DNA from: Candidatus Methanomethylicus oleisabuli
Lineage (GTDB): Archaea > Thermoproteota > Methanomethylicia > Methanomethylicales > Methanomethylicaceae
DNA: 33,130 nucleotides
NCBI GenBank assembly: GCA_001717025.1
Contig: MAGU01000034.1
Span: 1 to 33,130 of the forward strand
Direction: 5' to 3'
In this document: piece by piece, positions 1-8,905 of the stretch
Position numbering within the stretch: the first letter of the stretch is position 1
How the letters are laid out: every line of letters starts with the position of its first letter
The notes under the pieces: generated by a model
Databases searched by the model: none
Told to the model about the DNA's origin: nothing
The model's input: the letters and a program-made list of their open reading frames with translations, nothing else
Position numbers and translations under genes: made by a program

Positions 1-171
1 GTCATATTCGCGCTTGCAAGGCTCAGAGGATACAGGGCCGCCGCCATACTGACCGTGACTGGCATGATAAGGGTTGGAGAAGAGAGGGTGAACGACGCGA
101 CCGCCGTCACCGATGTAATCGATGGGACCTTAGTATGCGCACTCGAGTCGCTATCAAAGGTCAGCCTCTGA
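1..171 (+). CDS. C-terminal fragment of a nucleoside phosphorylase-like protein (5' truncated by window)
   Basis: Frame 1 open from base 1 to TGA at 169-171; translation VIFALARLRGYRAAAILTVTGMIRVGEERVNDATAVTDVIDGTLVCALESLSKVSL resembles the C-terminus of the PNP/uridine phosphorylase family. Confidence 0.55.
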   Translation, partial: VIFALARLRGYRAAAILTVTGMIRVGEERVNDATAVTDVIDGTLVCALESLSKVSL

Positions 172-740
172 TGGACGGGTGCAGCTCTAATCTAAAATAA
201 TCGAGCTTTTGTCTAAAGCGGCATATTTTGATGATGAAGGGGATCGCAATTAAAATGATGGTAAAAATTGATTTAATCGTATAAATATGATGTTTGTGAA
301 GGCCCGCCTTTTTAGATTAATGTTACATGGATTACACCCGTTGATATAAAAAACCATCATCAACACTAACATGATAAATTGATGCGGTCGTTGAAAAAGG
401 AAGATAATAGAAGCCCTGATACAGTAGATACTGCCGCAGTTGAAAACGGAACGAGCCTGTTGCGGCACCGAAACAGAAACGGAAGGCAGACCCGAACTGG
501 AAGTAGACGGAACCCGAAAGGGGGAAGCCGACAGAAAGGAAAGGAAGGCCGGATGGGTCTGTGAAGGTGCAACGGACAGGATGCATGATGGGACGTATCC
601 AGAGCGTCTAGATAAAATTCGGACGCGGCGACCGCGGTAAGTCGTTGCATGGGATGACAGAAAGGAGAAGTCCAGCCATGGTGGATCTTCAAATTTCTGT
701 AGTCTCCTCAAAACCGCTTTCAACTGCGGTATTTCTTTAT

Positions 741-784
741 TTCGGGTAATTAATTAATTAATTTCAGGTAATTAATTAATAAAT
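741..784. repeat. Two tandem imperfect 22-bp AT-rich units
   Basis: ttcgggtaattaattaattaat followed directly by ttcaggtaattaattaataaat. Confidence 0.7.
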
Positions 785-855
785 AGCCTTGACGATGCGT
801 GAGGGCGTGAATATTTTTTAACAGGAAAGCCGCCTAGGTAGATCGAGGGTATGCT

Positions 856-1272
856 TTGCCACACTCACGCAGGTCCCCCAAGCATTTCTTTGACGTTCAA
901 GCCCGGCTGAAGGAGATAATAGACGATGTCAACTTCAGGGTGTCACTGGTGATAGTCGAGGGTAAGCATGACGAGCAGGCGCTCCTCAGGCTAGGCCTGA
1001 AGAGACCGGTGAGGAGGATATGCGACTCCATGATGCCGACGTTCGCCTTTGTGGACGAGGTCGTTGAGGGCTACATGGGGCAGACCGTACTGATCCTGCT
1101 GGACTTCGACGAGGAGGGCATGAGGATGGCGGAGAGGGTAGGAAACGAGCTCGAGGCGAGGGGCGTCAAGATAGACAGATTTACCAGGAGGAGTGTCTCC
1201 CGGTTGCTGCTTGCCGAGGGAATACGCAGGGTGGAGGAGGTTGGCACCATAAGCTCGAGGGCAGAGTTCTGA
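856..1272 (+). CDS. Small toprim-domain protein
   Basis: 138 aa from a TTG start; VIVEGKHDEQALLRLG (toprim Glu motif) and LILLDFDEEG (DxD-like motif). Confidence 0.75.
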   Translation: MPHSRRSPKHFFDVQARLKEIIDDVNFRVSLVIVEGKHDEQALLRLGLKRPVRRICDSMMPTFAFVDEVVEGYMGQTVLILLDFDEEGMRMAERVGNELEARGVKIDRFTRRSVSRLLLAEGIRRVEEVGTISSRAEF

Positions 1273-1320
1273 GGTGCTACGAAACTTTGATAAGGGCTGA
1301 GAAGGGCGAGTTATAGAGGG

Positions 1321-1887
1321 ATGAAAACGGTGCAGGTAGGCTTCGAGCCCAAGATCGCGTTCCTCTGCCCAGTATGCCATAAGGACGTGGAGATGGTATA
1401 CGAGCGCTCAAAGGGGAGTTGGGAGTCTGACCATGGGAGCTGCCTCAATTTTTCATTCGTGAGGGCGCTGCCGGCGATAGGGGGGAGGTCCATAGATGGA
1501 CCGGTCGTGTTCATAGGCATCGAGTCGGACTTCTCGATAAAGGATGCCGTCGAGGAGCTGCGCAGGCTGTGCGACGGCGAGGTTGAGCAGTCAAAGAGAC
1601 AAAAGATAGAGGCGGGGATACGGAGGCTCGAGACCCGGCCTGGCTTCGCCGAGAGGGCGTTGCCATCGGCGATGGATGCGCTCAAGTCGGGGGCATTCGG
1701 CATACGGGTCGTTTCAGGGCGCGGCATTTATGCAACGGTCTGGAAGTCAGGGGAGAGGTACTACGGAGCGGCAGAGGGGGCGGCACAGTCGGATGCCAAC
1801 GGCATCATAGCGACATCATCCCATGATGAGGCACAGAAGTTCATCGCTTACTGGATGCACTACTGGGATTCGCACCACTTCGTCTGA
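1321..1887 (+). CDS. Conserved hypothetical protein with N-terminal CPVC motif
   Basis: 188 aa ORF, ATG start, codon usage like neighbours; family not recognised. Confidence 0.6.
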   Translation: MKTVQVGFEPKIAFLCPVCHKDVEMVYERSKGSWESDHGSCLNFSFVRALPAIGGRSIDGPVVFIGIESDFSIKDAVEELRRLCDGEVEQSKRQKIEAGIRRLETRPGFAERALPSAMDALKSGAFGIRVVSGRGIYATVWKSGERYYGAAEGAAQSDANGIIATSSHDEAQKFIAYWMHYWDSHHFV

Positions 1888-1942
1888 GCAAAGCTAAAAA
1901 AGGGGGGCAGTTAAGGATAGAAAAAAATGAGGGCCTGACCAA

Positions 1943-2452
1943 GTGGCGGAGAATGTCACGATAAGAGAATTCAAACCTGACGATCTCGAGTCTGTCATGA
2001 CGATAAACAAGGTATGCCTCCCAGAGAACTACTCCCCAGGGTTCTTCCTCGAGCACTTCTACGAGAACCCGCGGATATTCCTAGTCGCAGAGATGGGAGG
2101 GAGGATAATCGGCTACAACATGTGCAGGATAGAATTTGGCGTCTCGAACCTTAAGACAGCATTCGTCCGGAAGGGCCACGTCATATCGATAGCCGTGATG
2201 GAGGAGCACCGCGGCAAGCACGTCGGCCTCAGGCTAATGGAAGAGGGCATGCGTAGAGTAAAGAATGAGGGCGCATCGGAGATGTATTTAGAAGTGAGGG
2301 CCAGCAACAGAGTCGCCATCGAGATGTACCGCAAGCTCGGATTCAGGGCAGGCAAGTCCCTCGAGGGGTATTACCGGGACGGGGAGGATGCATATCTGAT
2401 GGTATCCGACCTCTCTTGCGATGATTTAGCAAGAGAGAAGGCGGCGATGTGA
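1943..2452 (+). CDS. GNAT-family N-acetyltransferase, RimI-like
   Basis: VTIREFKPDDLESVMTINKVCLPENY..., VMEEHRGKHVGLRLMEEGM, YLEVRASNRVAIEMYRKLGF; typical GNAT motifs, GTG start. Confidence 0.85.
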   Translation: MAENVTIREFKPDDLESVMTINKVCLPENYSPGFFLEHFYENPRIFLVAEMGGRIIGYNMCRIEFGVSNLKTAFVRKGHVISIAVMEEHRGKHVGLRLMEEGMRRVKNEGASEMYLEVRASNRVAIEMYRKLGFRAGKSLEGYYRDGEDAYLMVSDLSCDDLAREKAAM

Positions 2453-2507
2453 AGGGCAGACGGACGGAAGCAAGGAAGCAATTGCCAAGGACGCGAAGCA
2501 GCCGAGT

Positions 2508-2720
2508 TTACGAGCGCTCGTTCATTTTAGCAGCAGACCTTCGTGCGACTTGGTAAGCCATGTAGCAGACCATCAAGACCGTTGGCAGGTAGAACAGCGA
2601 CACCTCGAAGATCGGTTCGAAGAAAGGCGCCCCTGACAGCCTCGAGAGACCGGCGCAGCACGCGAGCGCCGCCATGATCAGCGTGCCGATAGCCGTGTTC
2701 GTCAGTTCTTCGCTTGCCAT
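2508..2720 (-). CDS. Small membrane protein with two predicted TM segments
   Basis: 70 aa ORF with two hydrophobic stretches. Confidence 0.5.
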   Translation of the reverse strand: MASEELTNTAIGTLIMAALACCAGLSRLSGAPFFEPIFEVSLFYLPTVLMVCYMAYQVARRSAAKMNERS

Positions 2721-2799
2721 ATCAGAAGAACGGCGCGGGAAATATAAAAAGGTAGGTGCTCATACGAATGGATCCCGTTGGAGTAGAAGCTAAGGGCAT

Positions 2800-2815
2800 C
2801 GAAATCAATATATAG
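2800..2815 (+). promoter_or_regulatory. BRE/TATA-like promoter of the thermosome gene
   Basis: cgaaatcaatatatag, about 55 bp before the ATG at 2869. Confidence 0.55.
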
Positions 2816-2868
2816 AAGCGCATACTGTTTTTTTCGGGAAGAGTTTTACAACCCAGGTGGTTTATAGC

Positions 2869-4527
2869 ATGGCGGCGAATCAGAGTTTACCCGTATTGGT
2901 ACTGAAGGAAGGGACGTCTAGATCCACCGGCAGGGACGCGCAGAGGGCCAACATAATGGCAGCTGTGACCCTTGCTGAGACGATCAGGTCCTCCCTCGGT
3001 CCAAAAGGAATGGACAAGATGCTAGTAAGCAGCTTCGGGGACGTAACCATAACCAACGACGGCGCAACGATCGTCAAGGAGATGGACGTCCAGCACCCAG
3101 CTGCTAAGATGCTGGTCGAAGTTGCGAAGACTCAGGACCAAGAGGTCGGCGACGGAACTACTACTGCAGTCATCCTCGCAGGGGCGCTGCTGAAGAAGGC
3201 CGATGAGCTCTTGGAGCAGGATGTGCACCCGACGGTTATAATAGAAGGCTACAAGAACGCCATGGAAAAGGCGCTGGAAACCATCGATAAGATGGCGAGG
3301 TCGGTGAACCCGATGGACAAGAAGATGCTCACGGATGCTGCAATAACGTCGCTCAGCGGGAAGAGCGTCGTCTCTGGCCACTACGAGAGGCTTGCCCAGC
3401 TGGTCGTAGACGCCGTTGTTCAGGTGGCTGAGAAGGACGGCGACAAGTACAAGGTCGACGTGGAGAATGTCAAGCTCGAGAAGAAGAAGGGCGAGTCGCT
3501 TGACCAGACCGAGCTCGTGAAGGGCGTCGTCCTAGACAAGGAGGTCGTCCACCCAGGCATGCCGAAGGTGGTAGAGGACGCGAAGATAGCTATACTCGAC
3601 TGTGCTCTCGAGATCGAGAAGACCGAGATCACCGCCAAGATCAACATAACCAATCCAGAGCAGATGAAGAGCTTCCTGGATGAAGAGACGACGATGCTGA
3701 AGGAGATGGTCGATAAGATAGCCAGCTCAGGTGCAACGGTTGTTGTCGTCCAGAAGGGAATAGATGACATCGCGCAGCACTACCTTGCCAAGAAGGGCAT
3801 AATGGCGGTAAGGAGGGCAAAGAGGTCCGACGTCGAGAACCTCGCCAGGGCGTGCGGCGCAAGGATAGTCACGACCGTAGACGACCTGACAAAGGCAGAC
3901 CTCGGCTACGCAAAGAACGTCGAGGAGAGGAGGGTTGGAAAGGACAAGATGATATTCGTAGAGGGCTGCAAGAACCCCAAGGCTGTGACGATCCTTGTGA
4001 GGGGAGGCACAGACAGGATGGTTGACGAGGCGGAGAGGTCGCTCTACGATGCGAAGTGCGTTGTGAGGAACATAGTCCAAGACCCATGGCTAGTACCGGG
4101 TGGAGGCTGCCCGGAGGAGGAGGTAGCCACCAAGCTCAGGGAGTACGGTAGGACATTCAGTGGCAGGGAGCAGCTGGCTGTACTAAAGTTCGCAGAGGCG
4201 ATGGAAGAGGTGCCGGTTACCCTAGCCGAGAACTCCGGCCTTGACCCGGTAGACATGCTGGTTGAGATAAGATCCGCACACGCCAAAGGGCAGCAGAACG
4301 TTGGCATAAACGTGAATGCCGGTAAGACCGGCGACATGGCAAAGGCTAACGTCTTTGAGCCGGCGAGCGTCAAGAAACAGGCAATAAAGTCCGCCACAGA
4401 AGCGGCTATCACAATCCTCAAGATCGATGATGTGATAGCAGCAAGCGCCCCGAAGGGTGGACAGCAGGCACCACCGGAGGGAATGGGCGGAATGGGCGGA
4501 ATGGGCGGAATGCCAGGTATGATGTAG
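2869..4527 (+). CDS. Thermosome (group II chaperonin) subunit
   Basis: [56 protein letters not shown] tail. ATG at 2869 preferred over GTG 2857. Confidence 0.98.
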   Translation: MAANQSLPVLVLKEGTSRSTGRDAQRANIMAAVTLAETIRSSLGPKGMDKMLVSSFGDVTITNDGATIVKEMDVQHPAAKMLVEVAKTQDQEVGDGTTTAVILAGALLKKADELLEQDVHPTVIIEGYKNAMEKALETIDKMARSVNPMDKKMLTDAAITSLSGKSVVSGHYERLAQLVVDAVVQVAEKDGDKYKVDVENVKLEKKKGESLDQTELVKGVVLDKEVVHPGMPKVVEDAKIAILDCALEIEKTEITAKINITNPEQMKSFLDEETTMLKEMVDKIASSGATVVVVQKGIDDIAQHYLAKKGIMAVRRAKRSDVENLARACGARIVTTVDDLTKADLGYAKNVEERRVGKDKMIFVEGCKNPKAVTILVRGGTDRMVDEAERSLYDAKCVVRNIVQDPWLVPGGGCPEEEVATKLREYGRTFSGREQLAVLKFAEAMEEVPVTLAENSGLDPVDMLVEIRSAHAKGQQNVGINVNAGKTGDMAKANVFEPASVKKQAIKSATEAAITILKIDDVIAASAPKGGQQAPPEGMGGMGGMGGMPGMM

Positions 4528-4528
4528 A

Positions 4529-4792
4529 TTGAGTCAAGAAAAAGAGAGTAAGGAACTAATAGGCCCCTCCGTGTTAACAAGGTTCGAGAGAGCCCGTGTG
4601 ATCGGTGCAAGAGCGCTCCAGATATCGATGGGGGCGCCACCGATCGTGGAGGTGCCTGGTAGAACTCCGCTAGAGATCGCTACGAACGAGCTCAATGCTG
4701 GCGTGCTGCCGATGACGATAAGGCGGAGGCTCCCCAACGGGAAGCACCAAGACATACCGCTGAAGTGGCTGATCAAGAATCAGCCCAACTAA
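4529..4792 (+). CDS. rpoK: DNA-directed RNA polymerase subunit K (Rpb6-like)
   Basis: [27 protein letters not shown]...[29 protein letters not shown] start 1 nt after the thermosome stop. Confidence 0.93.
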   Translation: MSQEKESKELIGPSVLTRFERARVIGARALQISMGAPPIVEVPGRTPLEIATNELNAGVLPMTIRRRLPNGKHQDIPLKWLIKNQPN

Positions 4793-4794
4793 TC

Positions 4795-4832
4795 TTTCTT
4801 TTACATTTTTTGTTTTTTTCAACTTTTTACTT
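4795..4832 (+). terminator. T-rich 3' end of the thermosome-rpoK unit
   Basis: tctttcttttacattttttgtttttttcaactttttac directly after the rpoK stop, typical archaeal oligo-T termination. Confidence 0.6.
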
Positions 4833-4993
4833 AACTGATCACATGCTTCTCGAACTACAACTCTGCGTAGTTGCAACAGTTCACATCGTGCCATCAAGAC
4901 TTTAAACGGCCAGCCATTTTTGCCGCACAGGCTGCGTCTGATCAATAAAGCTGCAACAAGCGACAGGGACTCGCATGCGCATAAGGAGGCAGG

Positions 4994-5815
4994 TCACGCC
5001 CTTCGCGCTGCGATCATCGCGGCTGCCACAGCGGCACCTACGCCATTGTCTATGTTTACTACAACGAGGCCGGGGCTGCAGCTCTGCAGCATGGATACCA
5101 GCGCACCTTTCCCCTTGCCCCCAACACCATATCCAGATGACGCCGGGACGCCGATGACAGGGAACGGCACCAGTCCGCCAATTACCGAAGCTAACGCGCC
5201 CTCCATGCCCGCGACGACTATTGCAGCTGCGACCCCCTCCTCAATACTCGTCTTCACGGCAGGGAACAGGCGGTGGATGCCTGCAACGCCCACATCGTAG
5301 AAGACCATCGCCTCGCATCCCATCTCGGCTAGTATTGCCCTTGCCTCCTCGGCCACGCCTGCATCGGCGGTGCCAGCAGTGAATATGGCGACCTTGCCCC
5401 CGTGCGGCTTTGGAGGCTGCCCCCGCTCACCGTCCCTAAGCACCATTACCCGGCTCCTCCTGTCGTACTGCAAGGTGGTGCCGGTGAAGCGCTTGGCGAT
5501 GCCACGGGCTTTGCGCTCTGAGACTCGCGTTAGGATAGCCCTCCCGGTCTCCTTAAGCAGAACGGAAGAGACGCCGATTAGGTCTTCGAGCGTTTTTGGC
5601 TCGGCGAAGACGATCTCCGGAACGCCCTTTCGCGCCTCCCTTGAGATGTCTAGGCACGCCCGTTCAACGGTGGTTGTGGCAAGGAGGCGGATCTTCCCCG
5701 CAGCCTCATTGGCAGTGAGCTCTCCGTTGCGGACCATCTCCAAGATCTTCGAGAGCTCCAAATCAGACACCGCCAGAGTTATTTCGTGTAATACTGCTAT
5801 TCGTGATAAGTTCAT
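4994..5815 (-). CDS. larB: LarB-like nickel-pincer cofactor biosynthesis protein (PurE-related)
   Basis: GTADAGVAEEARAILAEMG, DVGVAGIHRLFPAV, VVAGMEGALASVIGGLVPFPVIGVPASSGYG, VVNIDNGVGAAVAAAMIA. Confidence 0.88.
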   Translation of the reverse strand: MNLSRIAVLHEITLAVSDLELSKILEMVRNGELTANEAAGKIRLLATTTVERACLDISREARKGVPEIVFAEPKTLEDLIGVSSVLLKETGRAILTRVSERKARGIAKRFTGTTLQYDRRSRVMVLRDGERGQPPKPHGGKVAIFTAGTADAGVAEEARAILAEMGCEAMVFYDVGVAGIHRLFPAVKTSIEEGVAAAIVVAGMEGALASVIGGLVPFPVIGVPASSGYGVGGKGKGALVSMLQSCSPGLVVVNIDNGVGAAVAAAMIAARRA

Positions 5816-5868
5816 AGGAGATGGTATTTGAAGGTAATGCAATAAAATCGGTGCAGCTCGACGCGAAA

Positions 5869-6261
5869 TCACGTGCGCTCATTGTCGACACAGACCTTGA
5901 CGTACTCTCCCTGCTTTACATTCCGCAGCTGCTCAAGGTCGCTAGTGATCTTGCCGATTATGTTGACGGCGCTGTATGGCTGGGTCTTGCCGAAGAATAT
6001 GCAGAACGCTTTTCCAGGCGGCCAGTAGGCGATGTCGCCGGCATTCACAACGGAGCGGACCTTCTCAGGCCCGGCGGCAACGGCTATGTCGAAGTAGATC
6101 TCCTCCTTCCACAGAAAGGTCCTCGAGTTGAGCGGCAGCGCATCGGTTATGGCCTCCACAGTCCTCGGCGCATAGATCCGCACCAGCTCGCCCTTTGCAA
6201 CGACCTGATTAAAAGAGATGGAGATGGGGCAGCGCTCGATCCGGCTTAACAATGGCAGCAC
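5869..6261 (-). CDS. Cyclophilin-like fold protein (PF04126-type)
   Basis: LPLNSRTFLWKEEIYFDIAV...VVNAGDIAYWPPGKAFCIFFGKTQP...NIIGKI is typical of this family. Confidence 0.75.
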   Translation of the reverse strand: MLPLLSRIERCPISISFNQVVAKGELVRIYAPRTVEAITDALPLNSRTFLWKEEIYFDIAVAAGPEKVRSVVNAGDIAYWPPGKAFCIFFGKTQPYSAVNIIGKITSDLEQLRNVKQGEYVKVCVDNERT

Positions 6262-6268
6262 CTGTGTG

Positions 6269-6571
6269 CTACGCGGCAGGAACGTATATCTCTACCCTGC
6301 GGCTCTTCATGAGAAGCTTCAGCGAGCCTTGAGAGGCCATGTCCTTCAATAGGTCCTTCGAGATGCTGTACTTCAAGTTGTACTTTGAGTATATCTGGTA
6401 GGGTGTCACGTACTTCATCTTCGGGACGTCCTTCCAGATCTGCTCTAGGATCTTTGGATCGACTATAGCAGTCGTAGTTGCCTTCTGGATCTCCTTCTTA
6501 GGCGCTTCCTTCTTCTTGTCGTCGTAAGCGCCCTTCGCATGCTTCGGCACAGTCTTCTTAGCTCCGCCCAT
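6269..6571 (-). CDS. rps25e: Small ribosomal subunit protein eS25 (S25e)
   Basis: Basic N-terminus followed by PKMKYVTPYQIYSKYNLKYSISKDLLKDMASQGSLKLLMKSRRVEIY. Confidence 0.9.
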   Translation of the reverse strand: MGGAKKTVPKHAKGAYDDKKKEAPKKEIQKATTTAIVDPKILEQIWKDVPKMKYVTPYQIYSKYNLKYSISKDLLKDMASQGSLKLLMKSRRVEIYVPAA

Positions 6572-6623
6572 AAGTTACACCCTATACAGAGAGCAAATAG
6601 TGTTTATAATAAAAATGTTTTGG

Positions 6624-8084
6624 TCATGGCTTGCCCGGACTGGGTTGCCCCGCTAGGGCTGGCTCGAGCCTTGACCTGTGTATCGAGTTCATGGTGCAGA
6701 ATGGCACAATCTTGCCGTCAGGTAGGGCGTAGTGTATCGTGCACCGCTGTACACGCTGGAGGTCGAAGTTGTAGGGATCCATAAAGTGCATGCAGCCTAC
6801 CAAGATCACCTTCTTCATGAACTCGCCCAGGGACTCGTAGTCGGCATGCACTAGCACGGAGGAGAGCAGGTTGCCGAGAAGGCTCATCTTGACGTGCCTG
6901 GTCGCCCCCAGCAGGCGCATCTTAGCCCTCATGTTGGAGCCCTTCTGGCAGTCTTCATACACCTTGTTCATCGCGTCCATGAACTTCTCAACGTTGGCAT
7001 ACCGGGTTATAGGGACTAGGCGGTCGCCCTCGGGGAGGATGATCGTCGCCATGCCGCATTCCTGGTGGTTCGTGAACTCCTGGTACCTCTTCCCCTTAAG
7101 TGCGCCAACTGCCCTTGAGATGGGGAGGACTACCGGTATTGGGTAGAAGTCGGTCGCCCGCAGCTCGCCTCCGGTCTGCGCCTCTGCGAGCTTTAGCAGG
7201 TCAGGTATAGTTATACGCATCTCCCTCAGCTTCGCCCGGTCTATTCGACCTGCCATGGAGACCGGCTGGAAGTTGACGCCCCTCACGACGTCGCAGTTCT
7301 TGGCGGCGAACCTTATTATGTCCCCCACTTGGTCATCATTTACGCCCTTAACGAGGGTAGGAACGAGCACGAGGCTGTGGATGCCGACCGCCCTACAGTT
7401 CTCGATCGCCTTCTTCTTCGTCTCCAACAGGTCAAGCCCCCTTGCCGCGATGTAAGGGCCGGGCTTCATGCCATCGAACTGCAGATAGAATGTGCTTGCG
7501 CCTGCCTCGTATATCCTCTTCAGGAACTCTAGGTCCTTGGATATCCTGATGCCGTTTGTGTTCACCTCCACGTGATCGAAGCCCTCGTCCTTAGCCATCC
7601 GGATAAGGCCGGGCAGGTCTTCCCTCATCGTCGGCTCCCCGCCTGAGAACTGCAACGCGTTTGGGGGGACGGGTTTGCTGCTTCTCAGGTTCTTCAGCAT
7701 GTCCCTTATCTGTTCCTTGGTAGGTTCGTAGCGATATCCTGCGGTCTCTGCATTGGCGAAGCAGATAGGGCAGCGGAGGTTGCAACTATTGGTGACGTCG
7801 ATGATCGCGAGGACGGTTTGCGATTTGTGGTCGGGGCATATCCCGCAGTCGAACGGGCAGCCATCCTTGACGGCCGTCTGAGGGTTATTCGGCCCCTGAC
7901 CGATGCTTTCATACTTCTCGGCCCTTTTGAAGAGCTCGTAATCGCTCCAGTAAACATCATCATATCTTCCGTGCTTCTCGCACGTCTTTCCCATGTAAAC
8001 CACGCCCCCTTCTTCATAGATCTGCGCGTCGATGACGCTAAGGCACTCGGGGCAGAGGCTCTTTGTCGTCTTGAGGACCTGCAT
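6624..8084 (-). CDS. tes: Radical SAM protein similar to tetraether lipid synthase (Tes / MJ0619-like)
   Basis: CPECLSVIDAQIYEEGGVVYMGKTCEKHG N-terminus, radical SAM motif CNLRCPIC, FSGGEPTMREDL. ATG at 8084. Confidence 0.8.
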   Translation of the reverse strand: MQVLKTTKSLCPECLSVIDAQIYEEGGVVYMGKTCEKHGRYDDVYWSDYELFKRAEKYESIGQGPNNPQTAVKDGCPFDCGICPDHKSQTVLAIIDVTNSCNLRCPICFANAETAGYRYEPTKEQIRDMLKNLRSSKPVPPNALQFSGGEPTMREDLPGLIRMAKDEGFDHVEVNTNGIRISKDLEFLKRIYEAGASTFYLQFDGMKPGPYIAARGLDLLETKKKAIENCRAVGIHSLVLVPTLVKGVNDDQVGDIIRFAAKNCDVVRGVNFQPVSMAGRIDRAKLREMRITIPDLLKLAEAQTGGELRATDFYPIPVVLPISRAVGALKGKRYQEFTNHQECGMATIILPEGDRLVPITRYANVEKFMDAMNKVYEDCQKGSNMRAKMRLLGATRHVKMSLLGNLLSSVLVHADYESLGEFMKKVILVGCMHFMDPYNFDLQRVQRCTIHYALPDGKIVPFCTMNSIHRSRLEPALAGQPSPGKP

Positions 8085-8113
8085 GGTGACCACGAAGAGG
8101 TTAGTGGAACAGC

Positions 8114-8122
8114 ATTATATTT
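8114..8122. promoter_or_regulatory. TATA element possibly shared by the divergent tes and TrmB genes
   Basis: attatattt / aaatataat, centred 34 bp from the tes ATG and 38 bp from the TrmB ATG. Confidence 0.45.
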
Positions 8123-8130
8123 GAGATTTT

Positions 8131-8159
8131 TCATACGAATCATATGGTGTAATGTATGA
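8131..8159. promoter_or_regulatory. Operator-like nested palindrome in the tes/TrmB intergenic region
   Basis: TCATAC-gaat-CATATG-gtgtaat-GTATGA: perfect 6-bp outer arms around a palindromic CATATG, overlapping the TrmB start codon. Confidence 0.45.
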
Positions 8160-8905
8160 GCCAACAGAACCCGGTAACGTTATTGCTGAGAGGGATAGGG
8201 CTGACGGCTACAGAGGCGGAGGCATACCAGGCGCTGCTAGCCGGCGAGGGTGACGCCAAGTCGCTGAGCGAGGCATCGGGGGTCCCATACTCGAAGATCC
8301 ACACGGTCCTCTCCCGTCTAATTAAGAGGTCGCTGATAGTCGAGCGCGGAGGCAGGCCCGCCATTTATGCGGCAAAGAGGGTCCACGACGGGATAGGGGA
8401 CTACAAGAAGCAGCGCCTCTCAGAGATCGAGATGAGCATGGCTGAGGCCGAGAAGGAGCTCACCATGATCGAGAAGGCGGATGAGACGGAGAAGTCGGAC
8501 ATATGGATACTCAAGAGCAAGGAGGGGATCCTGAACCGCGCCTATGACGTGATGAGCGCCGCTAAGACCGAGATCGAGTTCGCCCTGCCTGAGCTGCCCG
8601 GCTGGGTGGTGAGCACTATCGTCCCAGTCCTCACGAGGGTCTCATCGGATGACATCTCGCTGAAGATACTCGTCTCTGCATCGGTGGATCCATCGGACCT
8701 GGGCAGGCTCTCAAAGTTCGGGGAGATAAGGACAAAGGACAAGCTCTTCGGAGGAGGGATCATAGCCGACGACCGGGAGGCTGAACTCTTCCTTGCTAAC
8801 GAAGGCACGATGCCAAGCCTCGCGATATGGTCTAACAACGCGGGGCTGATCCGTGTGGCGAAGACCTACTTCGGGAGCCTGTGGGATTCGGCGCGCGCCC
8901 TTTGA
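8156..8905 (+). CDS. TrmB-family transcriptional regulator
   Basis: LRGIGLTATEAEAYQALLAGEGDAKSLSEASGVPYSKIHTVLSRLIKRSLI wHTH plus TrmB-like effector domain. Confidence 0.88.
   Translation: MSQQNPVTLLLRGIGLTATEAEAYQALLAGEGDAKSLSEASGVPYSKIHTVLSRLIKRSLIVERGGRPAIYAAKRVHDGIGDYKKQRLSEIEMSMAEAEKELTMIEKADETEKSDIWILKSKEGILNRAYDVMSAAKTEIEFALPELPGWVVSTIVPVLTRVSSDDISLKILVSASVDPSDLGRLSKFGEIRTKDKLFGGGIIADDREAELFLANEGTMPSLAIWSNNAGLIRVAKTYFGSLWDSARAL

Noticed and set aside
440-720. RNase P or SRP RNA gene in the first intergenic region
   Set aside because: gacagaaa and GAAA loops are suggestive, but the universally conserved RNase P or SRP core motifs could not be found in the right order; left as an unnamed structured-RNA candidate.
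250-723. 157-aa minus ORF (and overlapping ORFs 332..586, 366..692, 379..564, 440..640)
   Set aside because: No recognisable domain, several overlapping frames on both strands, spans AT-rich non-coding DNA; better treated as non-coding.
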